64,000 nucleotides of DNA from Shewanella nanhaiensis (GTDB lineage: Bacteria; Pseudomonadota; Gammaproteobacteria; Enterobacterales; Shewanellaceae): positions 1-64,000 of the forward strand of contig NZ_JAHZST010000015.1 in assembly GCF_019457885.1 (NCBI RefSeq). Direction: 5' to 3'. Within the stretch, counting starts at the first letter, position 1. Every line of letters begins with the position of its first letter. This document shows positions 16,070 to 26,252 of this stretch, piece after piece. A model generated the notes under the pieces. The model worked only from the letters and a program-made list of their open reading frames with translations, had not been told where the DNA came from and ran no database searches. Made by a program: the position numbers and the translations under genes.

Positions 16070-16815
16070 AGTTTATCTATCCACTCTTTCATTGATGTTA
16101 TTTGATTGAAAGCCGTGAGATCCACAGTCAGTGGAGTCACGGAAACGTAACCATTAGTGACAGCATGGAAATCCGTGCCCTCGCTCGCATCTTGCTCTTC
16201 ACCCGGAGGGCCTAACCAAAATATATCTCGCCCGGCTGGATCTTGTGTTTTAAGCATACCAGCCGCTTTATGCCTAGCCCCAAGGCGCGTAACTTTAATA
16301 CCTTTTATCTGCTCTATGGGTAAGTCAGGCACATTAATATTCAAAATTTGATCTTGAGCGATAGGACTCACTAGCAAACCTTTAATTATCTTGCTGGTAA
16401 AATAAGCTGCACTGTCATAATGCTTAAGCTTAGAGCCAACAAGAGAGACTGCGATTGCCGGCAACCCCAAAAAGCGCCCCTCCATTGCCGCAGCAACAGT
16501 ACCTGAATAAAGGGTATCATCCCCCATATTAGCGCCAGCATTAATACCAGACACCACCATATCAGGTTCATCCGTATACAACTCACGAATCGCTAAATGA
16601 ACACAATCAGTTGGGGTGCCACTTACAGACACATAGCCATTACTCAAGGTATTAATTCGCAAGGGGTTAGTCAAGGTTAAAGAGTTGCTTGCCCCTGAGC
16701 AGTTACGATCGGGTCCCACTGTCATAACATCATAGGAACTTGCTAACGCATTGGTTAGTGCCACTATTCCAGGTGCGGTGACCCCATCGTCGTTACTTAC
16801 GAGAATTTTTATCAT
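16066..16815 (-). CDS. surE: 5'-nucleotidase SurE
   Basis: SurE is a metal-dependent phosphatase acting on nucleoside 5'- and 3'-monophosphates, needed for stationary-phase survival in E. coli. The N-terminus MIKILVSNDDGVTAPGI holds the acidic metal ligands, and SGINAGANMGDDTLYSGTVA is the second conserved block. Length is 249 residues, as usual. It overlaps pcm by four bases and follows truD by 42, consistent with one operon. Confidence 0.97.
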   Translation of the reverse strand: MIKILVSNDDGVTAPGIVALTNALASSYDVMTVGPDRNCSGASNSLTLTNPLRINTLSNGYVSVSGTPTDCVHLAIRELYTDEPDMVVSGINAGANMGDDTLYSGTVAAAMEGRFLGLPAIAVSLVGSKLKHYDSAAYFTSKIIKGLLVSPIAQDQILNINVPDLPIEQIKGIKVTRLGARHKAAGMLKTQDPAGRDIFWLGPPGEEQDASEGTDFHAVTNGYVSVTPLTVDLTAFNQITSMKEWIDKL

Positions 16816-16857
16816 CGACTTGCCAATCTCTATTTTACTTTACTTGATAAATCTAGT

Positions 16858-17925
16858 TTAGGACTCAGCAGGCGCTTTCCTTGCCTGCTGACGCTCCCGA
16901 AACTCCCTCTCTTTGACATCTTCATAGTCAAAAAGCTCCCTAAGCACAGAGGTGGCATAGCAACCTGCTGGAAGAGCAAACTTAATCAATAAAGTATCAT
17001 CACCCTCTTGCTCATAGCTCAAATGTTGTGGCTCAGATAGCAAAGTACGTCGCTCTTGGGTTAACCCAGCATGTTCAAGACCATCTCTATCGGTTTCAAA
17101 CTCGGCTAATGCTTTTGCTTCAAATTCAGCTGCATCACCTTGAGATAATGCAGCACCTCTTCCCCACAAAGGAGCCGATAGCTGAATATCTTTCTCATCG
17201 AGACGCTTTATCGTCGCATCATCCCACTGCTCAGCAGTAAAGTAGCTTTTAGTTCCAGCAAGCATGACACAATCGCCAGCGAGTTTACTCAGGCCATGTT
17301 CGGCTAATCTTGCTGACACAGAAATATTGAACAGGTAAGATCGAACAGCCGACAGGTAGATGCTGCGTTTCTTTCTGTCTTTCACTTTTCTTCCGGTCAG
17401 CATCTGGCGACCGAAAACAAGATTTTTACCGTCATGACCGAAACGCTGCTCACCAAAATAGTTAGGCACACCTGTCTGTTTAATCAACTCAAGCCGTGCA
17501 ATAACCTCATTCATTTTGGTCACATTACGAAGCGTTAGGGTAAACCGATTTCCCGCCAGAGCCCCTATTCGCAGTTTTTTACTGTGGCGACTACTAGAGA
17601 GAACCGTTAATTGGTCACTATTAAGACTTGCCCAGTCTGGCGTCTCCTTACCAGGGATCCGCACACCAAACCACTGCTCCGTGATGGCGTTTTTATCCTT
17701 CTGCCCAGCATAGGTCACCTCTTTAGGATGAACATGTGCAAAGCCTGATAGAAGAGTCGCAACATCATTGGTATTGAGCCCCTCTTTACGGATATGAAGC
17801 AGATGATGCTCCCCTTCACCCGTGGGTACAAAAGGCAATATCTCCTGAACCTGAAAATCGCTATTGTGAGTACGAAGATCTGCTTTAGAGGTAGGCTTAC
17901 CGTGTAAATAATGAAGTTCAATCAT
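16858..17925 (-). CDS. truD: tRNA pseudouridine(13) synthase TruD
   Basis: TruD makes pseudouridine at position 13 of tRNA-Glu. The 355-residue protein carries the catalytic aspartate in the AGQKDKNAITEQW motif near residue 80 and the NYFGEQRFGHDGKN block after it, both diagnostic. It belongs to the ispD-ispF-truD-surE-pcm gene row found in many gammaproteobacteria. Confidence 0.96.
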   Translation of the reverse strand: MIELHYLHGKPTSKADLRTHNSDFQVQEILPFVPTGEGEHHLLHIRKEGLNTNDVATLLSGFAHVHPKEVTYAGQKDKNAITEQWFGVRIPGKETPDWASLNSDQLTVLSSSRHSKKLRIGALAGNRFTLTLRNVTKMNEVIARLELIKQTGVPNYFGEQRFGHDGKNLVFGRQMLTGRKVKDRKKRSIYLSAVRSYLFNISVSARLAEHGLSKLAGDCVMLAGTKSYFTAEQWDDATIKRLDEKDIQLSAPLWGRGAALSQGDAAEFEAKALAEFETDRDGLEHAGLTQERRTLLSEPQHLSYEQEGDDTLLIKFALPAGCYATSVLRELFDYEDVKEREFRERQQARKAPAES

Positions 17926-18003
17926 GATGACTCTGTTCTCTCAATCGGCCTTACCGATCTAAATATATGTATGACTCATCTCAAAGAGTATGAGTAAAAC
18001 CTG

Positions 18004-18483
18004 TTATGCCTTTGTCAGTAAGATAACCGCTTCCACAGCGATCCCCTCTTTACGACCAGTAAAGCCAAGCTTTTCGGTCGTCGTCGCTTTAACATTGATA
18101 TTATCCAAAGCAGTCTCAAAATCACGACTCAACACTTCGCGTATGGCTTGAATATGGGGTGCCATCTTAGGTGCTTGTGCAATAATGGTTACGTCTAGGT
18201 TTCCAATCACAAACCCTTTATCTTTTGCCAGTTGGTAACAGTGACGCAGTAAATGACGACTGTCAGCGCCCTTGAAATCGTCATCGGTATCTGGAAAGTG
18301 CTTGCCAATATCACCCAAGGCTACCGCGCCTAATACGGCATCAGAGATTGCATGCAGTACAACATCACCGTCTGAATGCGCGATTAATCCTGTTTCATAT
18401 GGCACATTTACACCACCTAACAATAGTGGTGAATCCCCACCAAACTTATGCACATCAAACCCATGACCAATACGTATATTCAT
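18004..18483 (-). CDS. ispF: 2-C-methyl-D-erythritol 2,4-cyclodiphosphate synthase
   Basis: IspF forms the cyclic diphosphate intermediate in the MEP pathway of isoprenoid synthesis. The 159-residue protein starts MNIRIGHGFDVHKFG with the metal-binding Asp and His, continues with the LIAHSDGDVVLHAISDA motif, and ends with the conserved TTTEKLGFTGRKEGIA block. Typical trimer-forming length. The partner ispD lies 74 bases upstream in the same direction. Confidence 0.97.
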   Translation of the reverse strand: MNIRIGHGFDVHKFGGDSPLLLGGVNVPYETGLIAHSDGDVVLHAISDAVLGAVALGDIGKHFPDTDDDFKGADSRHLLRHCYQLAKDKGFVIGNLDVTIIAQAPKMAPHIQAIREVLSRDFETALDNINVKATTTEKLGFTGRKEGIAVEAVILLTKA

Positions 18484-18557
18484 GTTAAATCCTGTTACCG
18501 AGAGTAAAAAGCCGTTAGCTGAAATCGATTATAAACATTGAGAGACAAGACCCCTTT

Positions 18558-19250
18558 TTAAAGCTCCTCAGCCAAAAATAGCTTAGCCAGTTTAAGATCA
18601 TCAGGATGGGTGATCTTAATATTCTTTACATTACCTAATACTAACCCTGGAGCAGTTCCTGCCCACTCCATAGCCGAAGCTTCATCTGTAACTGTCGCCC
18701 CCAGCCTAAGTGCCGATGCCAAGTTATCTCGCAGCGCAGAGCCTAAAAAAAGTTGAGGCGTCAAAGCGTGCCATAGCAGCTCCCTACATACGGTTTGCAC
18801 TATAGTGCCACCTGTGTTGCTGCGTTTCATGGTATCTCTAACTGGCGCAGCTAGAATTGCGCCTTGGGGAAACTGTACGCGAGAAGCAAGCAGTTTATCG
18901 ATATCCTCATGGCTCAAACATGGACGTGCAGCATCATGCACTAAAGCCCAGACATTATCTTCGATTTCACTTAGACAAGCTAACACTGAATCCGCTCGCT
19001 CACCGCCACCAACCACTGTGCGCAACTTAGGATGAGATGACTGGGGCAAGGTATGAAACAGCGTATCTTCTGGGTGCAGTGCCACTATCACAGTGTCTAT
19101 CTTAGGGTGAGTCAAAAGTACTGTTAATGTGATATCTAAAATAGGTACGCCGTTAATCTCCAGATACTGCTTTGGGATCTCAGAGCCCATACGGCTGCCG
19201 ATACCAGCCGCCGGCACAAGAGCAACGACCTTATCTTGGGGATCATTCAT
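18558..19250 (-). CDS. ispD: 2-C-methyl-D-erythritol 4-phosphate cytidylyltransferase
   Basis: IspD attaches CMP from CTP to methylerythritol phosphate, the third step of the MEP pathway. The 230-residue sequence has the nucleotide-binding VALVPAAGIGSRMGSEIPKQ at its start, VHDAARPCL in the middle and TDEASAMEWAG later, all typical. It lies between ftsB and ispF, the usual order. Confidence 0.97.
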   Translation of the reverse strand: MNDPQDKVVALVPAAGIGSRMGSEIPKQYLEINGVPILDITLTVLLTHPKIDTVIVALHPEDTLFHTLPQSSHPKLRTVVGGGERADSVLACLSEIEDNVWALVHDAARPCLSHEDIDKLLASRVQFPQGAILAAPVRDTMKRSNTGGTIVQTVCRELLWHALTPQLFLGSALRDNLASALRLGATVTDEASAMEWAGTAPGLVLGNVKNIKITHPDDLKLAKLFLAEEL

Positions 19251-19282
19251 AATTGAGAGCTCATACTTAATAAAAGGTAAAA

Positions 19283-19582
19283 TTAATGATTTGAGAGCTG
19301 GCTAGTACGCTTATCGCCGACAACACGGAAAAAGGTCTCGCCTTTCTTAACCATACCAAGCTCATTTCGAGCTCGCTCCTCTAACGCCTCTGTGCCACTA
19401 CGAAGATCGATTATCTCCTCTCTTAAAACTTGATTTCTAGCGATCAACTTTGCATTGCTCGCCTCTTGAAGAGAGATCTGCTCTCGCAGCTGAAACGATT
19501 CCGGCAGGCTGTTTACTCCTAACCAAAGCTGGTATTGAAGCATGCCTAGCAGTGACACTAAGAGGAGCAGGATACGTCGCAT
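19283..19582 (-). CDS. ftsB: Cell division protein FtsB
   Basis: FtsB is a single-pass inner-membrane protein that joins FtsL and FtsQ in the divisome. The 99-residue protein has an N-terminal membrane segment (residues 3-20), then a periplasmic coiled coil (about residues 30-70) ending in the conserved ERARNELGMVKKGETFF region. It lies upstream of ispD and downstream of eno, the standard place for this gene. Confidence 0.93.
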   Translation of the reverse strand: MRRILLLLVSLLGMLQYQLWLGVNSLPESFQLREQISLQEASNAKLIARNQVLREEIIDLRSGTEALEERARNELGMVKKGETFFRVVGDKRTSQLSNH

Positions 19583-19634
19583 TGTAATTAAAAAACCCGT
19601 CAGTGAAAATTCGACAATATTTTAGCGATAGTAA

Positions 19635-19664
19635 CAAAAAAGGCCACCAAATGGTGACCTTTTC
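19635..19664 (-). terminator. Terminator of eno
   Basis: On the minus strand AAGGTCACCA and TGGTGGCCTT form a 10-bp stem with a two-base loop and one G-T pair, then a T-run. It separates eno from ftsB. Confidence 0.85.
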
Positions 19665-19736
19665 AAGCTTAGCAGTAATTTTATCCCTTTTAACCTACTA
19701 CCTAACTAAACAGATAAGCAGGTCAACAAAAAATTA

Positions 19737-21032
19737 TTATGCTTGGCCTTTAATTTCACTACGACCACGGTACGGCGCTTTCTCACCTAGCTGCTCTTCG
19801 ATACGAAGCAGTTGATTGTACTTAGCAACGCGATCAGAGCGGCACAGTGAACCCGTCTTAATTTGACCAGCAGAGGTAGCAACAGCAAGATCAGCAATCG
19901 TCGCATCTTCAGTCTCACCACTACGATGAGAGATAACTACGGTATAACCCGCTTCTTTAGCCATGCGAATCGCTGCAAGCGTCTCAGTCAAAGAACCGAT
20001 TTGGTTAAACTTGATCAAGATTGAGTTAGCGATATTGTTGTCGATACCGCGCTTTAAGATCTTAGTGTTAGTCACGAATAGATCGTCACCAACAAGTTGG
20101 ATCTTGTCACCCATAATTTGAGTCTGGTAAGCCCAACCTTCCCAATCTGACTCATCCAAACCATCTTCGATTGAAGCGATTGGATACTCTTCAGTCAATG
20201 ACTTAAGAAAATCTGAGAAGCCGTTTGCAGAGAAGACTTTGCCTTCACCTGTTAGGTCATACTGACCATCTTTGTAGAACTCAGAAGCCGCACAGTCAAG
20301 AGCAAGAGTCACATCTTCACCTAGCTTGTAACCCGCTTTCTCTACAGCAACCTTGATCATGGCAAGTGCATCAGCGTTTGACGCTAGATTAGGTGCAAAA
20401 CCACCTTCGTCACCCACAGATGTGCTCAAACCTTTCTCTTGAAGTACTTTCTTCAGGCTGTGGAAGATCTCTGCGCCAACGCGTAGAGCTTCACGGAACG
20501 TCTTAGCACCAACAGGTTGTACCATAAACTCTTGGATATCAACGTTGTTATCAGCGTGCTCGCCACCATTTAGGATATTCATCATAGGAACAGGCATAGA
20601 GAACTGACCAGGAGTTCCATTTAGCTCTGCGATATGTGCATATAAAGGCATACCTTTAAATGCAGCAGCTGCTTTAGCCGCAGCAAGAGAAACGGCAAGG
20701 ATCGCGTTAGCGCCTAGCTTATCTTTGTTCTCTGTACCATCAAGGTCAATCATCAACTGATCAAGCTCAGCTTGAGCCGTTGCATCTTTACCCATTAAAG
20801 CATCACGGATTGGACCATTGATGTTAGCAACAGCAGTCAACACACCTTTACCCATGTAGCGAGCTTTATCGCCATCACGCAGCTCTAGTGCTTCACGGCT
20901 ACCAGTAGATGCACCAGACGGTGCAGCAGCCATACCGTTAAATCCACCTTCTAAGTGAACTTCAGCTTCTACAGTTGGGTTACCACGTGAATCCATGATC
21001 TCACGACCAATGACATTAATAATTTTAGCCAT
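19737..21032 (-). CDS. eno: Enolase
   Basis: Enolase converts 2-phosphoglycerate to phosphoenolpyruvate and, in gammaproteobacteria, is part of the RNase E degradosome. At 431 residues it is full length. The conserved ILIKFNQIGSLTET stretch with catalytic lysine and the VVISHRSGETEDATIADLAV signature are present. It lies downstream of pyrG, as in E. coli, but a terminator and about 200 bases separate the two, so it probably has its own promoter. Confidence 0.98.
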   Translation of the reverse strand: MAKIINVIGREIMDSRGNPTVEAEVHLEGGFNGMAAAPSGASTGSREALELRDGDKARYMGKGVLTAVANINGPIRDALMGKDATAQAELDQLMIDLDGTENKDKLGANAILAVSLAAAKAAAAFKGMPLYAHIAELNGTPGQFSMPVPMMNILNGGEHADNNVDIQEFMVQPVGAKTFREALRVGAEIFHSLKKVLQEKGLSTSVGDEGGFAPNLASNADALAMIKVAVEKAGYKLGEDVTLALDCAASEFYKDGQYDLTGEGKVFSANGFSDFLKSLTEEYPIASIEDGLDESDWEGWAYQTQIMGDKIQLVGDDLFVTNTKILKRGIDNNIANSILIKFNQIGSLTETLAAIRMAKEAGYTVVISHRSGETEDATIADLAVATSAGQIKTGSLCRSDRVAKYNQLLRIEEQLGEKAPYRGRSEIKGQA

Positions 21033-21190
21033 AATTCCCTCGGTTTAAGTTTAAAAATGAAAAATAAAATTTGTTCACCAAAATCGACATAACCAAAGCA
21101 ACTCCTAAAGCTTCACTTTCTTGAAAGAGAGCGATCTCACTGCGTAGCAACACAGCTGACAATATGACTTTAGGATATCTACTCCATAGA

Positions 21191-21223
21191 CAAAAAAGCC
21201 GCTCCCTAAAATAGGAAGCGGCT
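21191..21223 (-). terminator. Terminator of pyrG
   Basis: AGCCGCT and AGCGGCT frame a longer stem with small mismatches; on the minus strand a T-run follows. It lies 13 bases past the pyrG stop. Confidence 0.85.
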
Positions 21224-21235
21224 GAGTATTTGGTA

Positions 21236-22873
21236 TTAGCCTAAATCGCGTTTCTGATACGCGGCGGCTGCAGCAACAAACCCGACAAACAGTGGCTGTC
21301 CATCACGGGGAGTTGATGTAAATTCTGGGTGGAATTGACCTGCAACAAACCAAGGGTGGTTCGGCAGCTCAATCATCTCGACAAGTTGACGGTCTGAAGA
21401 CAGACCACTAAATACTAGGCCAGCTTTCTCAAGACGATCTTTATAATTGTTGTTAACTTCATAACGGTGACGATGACGCTCAACACAGGTGTTAGCTTGG
21501 TAAGCTGCTGCGGCTTTAGTGCCCTCTTCAAGATGACATAGCTGTGCGCCTAGACGCATAGTGCCACCAAGATCTGAGCTTTCATGACGCTGCTCAACAT
21601 TACCATCTTCATTTAGCCATTCGGTAATCAGACCGACGACTGGATGCGGCGTCTCTTTTTGGAACTCAGTTGAGTGAGCCCCTTCAAGGCCTGCAACATG
21701 ACGAGCAAACTCAATCAATGCCACCTGCATACCTAAACAGATGCCGAAATAGGGAAGATTGTTTTCACGGGCATACTTAGCCGCAAAGATTTTACCTTCA
21801 ACACCACGCTCACCGAAACCACCAGGTACCAAGATACCATCTAGGCCTTGAAGCACCTCTTCACCCTTAGCTTCAACAGTTTGGGAATCGATATACTTGA
21901 TATTAACCGAAACGCGGTTAAATAAGCCGGCGTGCTTAAGCGCTTCATTGACAGACTTGTACGCATCAGGCAGTTCAATGTATTTACCAACCATACCGAT
22001 AGTCACATCACCAGTTGGGTTAGCTTCTTGGTAGATAACCTGCTCCCACTCATGAAGATCGGCTTCTTTACATTCAATACCAAAACGCTTAGTCACTAGC
22101 TCATCTAAGCCTTGAGCTTTAAGCAGTGCTGGGATCTTGTAGATGCTATCAACATCTTTAAGTGAGATAACCGCGCGCTCTTCTACATTACAGAAGAGTG
22201 AAATTTTAGCTTTTTCATTTGCAGGGATAGCACGATCACCACGACAAACCAGTACATCAGGTGCGATACCGATGGAGCGAAGCTCTTTGACTGAGTGTTG
22301 TGTCGGTTTCGTTTTCACTTCACCTGCAGCGCCAAGGAATGGCACTAGAGTCAGATGCATAAACAGAGTGCGCTCGCGGCCCAGCTCAACACCTAGTTGA
22401 CGAATTGATTCCAAAAATGGCAGAGACTCAATATCACCAACGGTTCCGCCAATCTCAACGATTGCCACATCATGCCCTTCACCGCCATCAAGCACTTTCT
22501 CTTTAATCGCATTGGTAATGTGTGGGATCACCTGAATAGTGGCACCTAAGTAGTCACCACGACGCTCTTTGCGAAGTACTTCAGAGTAGATACGACCAGT
22601 CGTAAAGTTATTACGACGGTTCATCTTGGTACGAATAAAACGCTCATAGTGACCTAAATCAAGATCGGTTTCTGCGCCATCCTCTGTCACAAACACTTCA
22701 CCGTGTTGTGTCGGGCTCATCGTTCCCGGATCCAAGTTAATATATGGATCCAGCTTCATAATGGTTACATTTAGGCCACGGGCCTCTAAAATTGCTGCTA
22801 ACGATGCTGCTGCAATGCCTTTACCTAGTGATGAAACCACGCCACCAGTAACGAAGATATACCTTGTAGTCAT
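21236..22873 (-). CDS. pyrG: CTP synthase
   Basis: CTP synthase aminates UTP with glutamine nitrogen. The start is set at 22873 because the protein begins MTTRYIFVTGGVVSSLGKG, the exact family N-terminus; 16 extra codons upstream are not conserved. The N-terminal synthase domain has the P-loop-like glycine motif and the SPTQHGEVFVTEDGAETDLD block. The C-terminal glutaminase has the nucleophile Cys in YFGICLGMQ and a His-Glu pair in GQFHPEF. Length 545 residues, as usual. It follows mazG. Confidence 0.98.
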   Translation of the reverse strand: MTTRYIFVTGGVVSSLGKGIAAASLAAILEARGLNVTIMKLDPYINLDPGTMSPTQHGEVFVTEDGAETDLDLGHYERFIRTKMNRRNNFTTGRIYSEVLRKERRGDYLGATIQVIPHITNAIKEKVLDGGEGHDVAIVEIGGTVGDIESLPFLESIRQLGVELGRERTLFMHLTLVPFLGAAGEVKTKPTQHSVKELRSIGIAPDVLVCRGDRAIPANEKAKISLFCNVEERAVISLKDVDSIYKIPALLKAQGLDELVTKRFGIECKEADLHEWEQVIYQEANPTGDVTIGMVGKYIELPDAYKSVNEALKHAGLFNRVSVNIKYIDSQTVEAKGEEVLQGLDGILVPGGFGERGVEGKIFAAKYARENNLPYFGICLGMQVALIEFARHVAGLEGAHSTEFQKETPHPVVGLITEWLNEDGNVEQRHESSDLGGTMRLGAQLCHLEEGTKAAAAYQANTCVERHRHRYEVNNNYKDRLEKAGLVFSGLSSDRQLVEMIELPNHPWFVAGQFHPEFTSTPRDGQPLFVGFVAAAAAYQKRDLG

Positions 22874-22997
22874 TATGAACCTGAGAAAATGAGTTGGAAA
22901 TATGTGCTTGCAATTAAGCACTAGGACGGGGCGATATTATACCAAAGCCCTAGCGATTCGACAAACAAGATTATTATAAAATTTTTTACTGAAGTGG

Positions 22998-23786
22998 CTA
23001 TTCTCGTAATTTTACTTCATCCCAGTATTGATCTAGCTCATCTAAAGTGTGTTCTTCCATCGGCTTTTCAGCTTTATTTGCCATCGACTCAACCCCTCTA
23101 AAGCGGCGCTCAAATTTTCTGTTTGCCCCCCGTAATGCCTGCTCAGGCTCAACACCCAGATGTCGTGCAAGGTTTACCACCGCAAACAGCAGATCTCCCA
23201 TCTCATCCTGAACCTTATCAGGATTCACTTTTTCTTGCTCAACCTCATGTATTACTTCATCTATCTCTTCATGGATCTTATCCACTACAGGTCCAAGTTC
23301 AGCCCAATCAAAGCCAACACGAGCGACCCGTTTTTGAATTTTTATCGAGCGAGATAACGCGGGTAGCCCCACAGGAATATTATCTAAAATAGAGTGCAGA
23401 TCCCTCTCGCTACGTTCTTTAGCCTTAATCTGCTCCCAGTTCTCTTTGACCTCGTCGCTACTCACACCTTTAAGCGTTCCAAAGACATGGGGGTGACGTG
23501 AAGTAAGTTTATTACAGATTTTCTCTACCACATCGGCAAAATCAAACAGCCCCTGCTCTTTACCTAATTGGCAATAAAAGACCACCTGAAACAGCAGATC
23601 TCCCAGCTCATCGGGAAGCTCATCAATAGCCATTCTCTCAATGGTATCAGCCACTTCATAGGCTTCCTCAAGGGTAAATGGCACTATTGTTTCAAAGCGT
23701 TGCGCTATATCCCACGGACATCCAGTTTGAGGATCTCTCAACTTAGCCATAATATCGAGCAGAGGTTGAATATCATTGTTGTGCAT
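22998..23786 (-). CDS. mazG: Nucleoside triphosphate pyrophosphohydrolase
   Basis: MazG hydrolyses NTPs and dNTPs to monophosphates; in E. coli it also affects ppGpp levels during starvation. The 262-residue protein contains two MazG repeats: the first with LEEAYEVADTIER and DELGDLLFQVVFYC, the second with EIDEVIHEV and DEMGDLLFAVVNLARH. It lies between relA and pyrG. In E. coli this spot also holds mazEF, which are absent here. Confidence 0.96.
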   Translation of the reverse strand: MHNNDIQPLLDIMAKLRDPQTGCPWDIAQRFETIVPFTLEEAYEVADTIERMAIDELPDELGDLLFQVVFYCQLGKEQGLFDFADVVEKICNKLTSRHPHVFGTLKGVSSDEVKENWEQIKAKERSERDLHSILDNIPVGLPALSRSIKIQKRVARVGFDWAELGPVVDKIHEEIDEVIHEVEQEKVNPDKVQDEMGDLLFAVVNLARHLGVEPEQALRGANRKFERRFRGVESMANKAEKPMEEHTLDELDQYWDEVKLRE

Positions 23787-23813
23787 AGCGACACCTTCAA
23801 ATTTCTTTCAAAA

Positions 23814-23842
23814 CATAAAAATGACGACCTGAGTCGCCATTT
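23814..23842 (-). terminator. Terminator of relA
   Basis: On the minus strand ATGGCGAC and GTCGTCAT form an 8-bp stem (one G-T pair) with a TCAG loop, then a T-run. It lies between relA and mazG. Confidence 0.75.
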
Positions 23843-23877
23843 TCTCTCTATCTATAATCAGTCATAACAAGGTGCAA

Positions 23878-26085
23878 TTAAAGCCTTCTGGCTTCACTCA
23901 CCCCTTCCACTTGGGTAATTTTAGATATTACTCGTGAAAGTCCATCTAAATTATACAGCTCAAGTTCCAGCTCAATCGCCGCGGTCTGAGTCTTAACATC
24001 CGATGAGGAACTCATCGCCATCACATGTGACTTTTCAGCCGCCAGTACTGAAGTGAGATCTCTAAGAAGCCCTGAACGGTCATTGGCGATAACTCGTAAA
24101 CGTATCTTATAGCCACCTGAGTAATGCTCCCCCCAGACCACATCGACCGTCCGCTCTGGGTGAACTCGCATCAACTCTTTAACTTGCTCACAATCGGCGC
24201 GATGCACAGAGATCCCTCGACCTTTAGTGATAAAACCAAAGATCTCATCACCAGGCACAGGCTGACAACAACGCGCAATATGGCTCATCAAATTACCGAC
24301 GCCATTGACCTCAACCTGACCTTTACCCTCTTTTTTGGCTTTAATGCCACTCTTCTTAACCAGATCTTCAACAGCGGCTTCATCGTCAACCTGATTAATG
24401 CGCATCTGGCTCTGAACATGATTAACCACTTGGTTAAGGCGTACATCACCACCGCCAATACTGGCAAGCAGATCATCCATACTCACAAGGTTAAAGCGTT
24501 CAACTGCGCTTTGAGCATCTTTTAGCTTAAGTCCAGCTCTTGCCAGTTCAGACTCCAACATCTCTTTACCGGCAACAATATTTTTATCTCTATCTTGCTG
24601 TTTAAACCAGTGCTGTATTTTAGAGCGAGCGCGAGAGGTGCGGATATAGCCTAAATTAGGATTTAGCCAATCACGCTTGGGATTAGGATGCTTTGAGGTG
24701 ATGATCTCAACGCGTTCACCAGTTTCCACTTGGTAGGTAAAAGGCACAATACGGCCATCAACCTTAGCACCGATACACTTATGTCCCACATGGGAGTGAA
24801 TATAGTAGGCAAAATCGAGCACGCTAGACCCAGATGGCAGATCGACCACTTCACCACTTGGCGTAAAGACATACACTCTGTCTTCAAATACCTGACTGCG
24901 CACCTCTTCAACTAAGTTGCCACTTTCAGCCACATCTTCCTGCCACTGAAGGATCTTGCGTAGCCAGTTTATCTTCTCTTCGTAGCCACTTTGTTTACCA
25001 CCACCTGCGCCCTCTTTATATTTCCAGTGGGCGGCGACACCTAACTCAGCATCTTCATGCATCTGCTCGGTTCGGATCTGGATCTCGACGGTCTTCCCTT
25101 CGGGTCCAACAACTATGGTATGGATAGATTGGTAGCCATTTGGTTTAGGATTTGCGACGTAATCATCAAACTCACGTGGGATATGATGCCAAAGGGTGTG
25201 AACCACCCCAAGGGCACCATAGCAGTCCTGCAACCTATCGGTCACGATCCGCACAGCGCGAACATCAAATAACTCATCGAACTTAAGATCTTTGCCCTTC
25301 ATCTTCTTCCAGATGCTGTAGATATGCTTAGGGCGGCCATAGACCTTGGCCCTTATCTGATCTTTATCTAATCTGGCCTGAAGCTGCGCAACAAAATCAT
25401 CAATAAAGGTTTCGCGATCCAAACGCTTACCATCTAGCTGCTTGGCTATCTCTTTATAGGTCTCCGGGTGTAGGTAGCGAAAAGAGATATCCTCAAGCTC
25501 CCATTTAAGTTGACCTATACCTAACCGGTTAGCGAGAGGCGCGTAGATATCAGCAATCTCACGGGCTAGCAGTACCCGCGTCTCCTCATCGGCATTTTTC
25601 ACTTCACGTAGCAGACAGATCCGCTCGGCAAGTTTGATGACCACGGCGCGCACATCTTCCACCATCGCCAGCAACATACGCCTGATATTATCTATTTTCA
25701 CATCACTGGTGCGAGAGTCATTATCCACCTTAAGAGCGCCGATGGCATTCATGGTTTCAACACTCATGACCAAGCGGCTTAACTCAGTGCCAAATCGCTC
25801 TTCAAGGTCCTCTTGAGAGATGATGCCAGCTTCAAACACCACAAACAGAACCGATGCCTGCAGGGTTTCGATATCCATATTCAGTGGCGCCAAGATCTCT
25901 ATCATCTCTCTGGCACGTTGGAGCTGCATACTATTATCCTGCTGGCTCCCACTCACCATGGTATCGATTCGACAGAGCAGTTCGAGCAGAGTTTGAGCCT
26001 CATCAGTATCACTAATGTAGCGGTTAACCCACTCCTCTAGTTGAAAATTAGGATCACTAAAGTGCGCTTCTCGAACTGATACCAT
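23878..26085 (-). CDS. relA: (p)ppGpp synthetase I, RelA
   Basis: RelA senses uncharged tRNA on stalled ribosomes and makes (p)ppGpp. The 735-residue protein has a degenerate hydrolase-like N-terminus: the HD metal motif expected in SpoT is not visible, which favours RelA. It then has the synthetase domain (NGYQSIHTIVVGPEGKTVEI near residue 315), a TGS domain (VYVFTPSGEVVDLPSGSSVLDFA, about residue 405 onward), the Cys-containing zinc-finger region (HIARCCQPVPGD) and a C-terminal ACT domain. Neighbours rlmD and mazG match the common order. Confidence 0.97.
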   Translation of the reverse strand: MVSVREAHFSDPNFQLEEWVNRYISDTDEAQTLLELLCRIDTMVSGSQQDNSMQLQRAREMIEILAPLNMDIETLQASVLFVVFEAGIISQEDLEERFGTELSRLVMSVETMNAIGALKVDNDSRTSDVKIDNIRRMLLAMVEDVRAVVIKLAERICLLREVKNADEETRVLLAREIADIYAPLANRLGIGQLKWELEDISFRYLHPETYKEIAKQLDGKRLDRETFIDDFVAQLQARLDKDQIRAKVYGRPKHIYSIWKKMKGKDLKFDELFDVRAVRIVTDRLQDCYGALGVVHTLWHHIPREFDDYVANPKPNGYQSIHTIVVGPEGKTVEIQIRTEQMHEDAELGVAAHWKYKEGAGGGKQSGYEEKINWLRKILQWQEDVAESGNLVEEVRSQVFEDRVYVFTPSGEVVDLPSGSSVLDFAYYIHSHVGHKCIGAKVDGRIVPFTYQVETGERVEIITSKHPNPKRDWLNPNLGYIRTSRARSKIQHWFKQQDRDKNIVAGKEMLESELARAGLKLKDAQSAVERFNLVSMDDLLASIGGGDVRLNQVVNHVQSQMRINQVDDEAAVEDLVKKSGIKAKKEGKGQVEVNGVGNLMSHIARCCQPVPGDEIFGFITKGRGISVHRADCEQVKELMRVHPERTVDVVWGEHYSGGYKIRLRVIANDRSGLLRDLTSVLAAEKSHVMAMSSSSDVKTQTAAIELELELYNLDGLSRVISKITQVEGVSEARRL

Positions 26086-26252
26086 CTCAATTTCGTCCTT
26101 AACTTTGAATCAAAATATGTGCTACAAAAATCCTGCAGCACAAATCAATAATATAGCTATCTTCAGCATTGAGCTGTCATTGTCAATTAACAAAGGCTGA
26201 ATATCACTTGTTTAGCTAAATTTTCATCATATTAGCTTAATTGAAGCTGAAA

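Noticed and set aside
22874..22921. Extended N-terminus of CTP synthase
   Set aside because: The family begins at MTTRYIFVTGG; the upstream codons overlap the leader and are not conserved.
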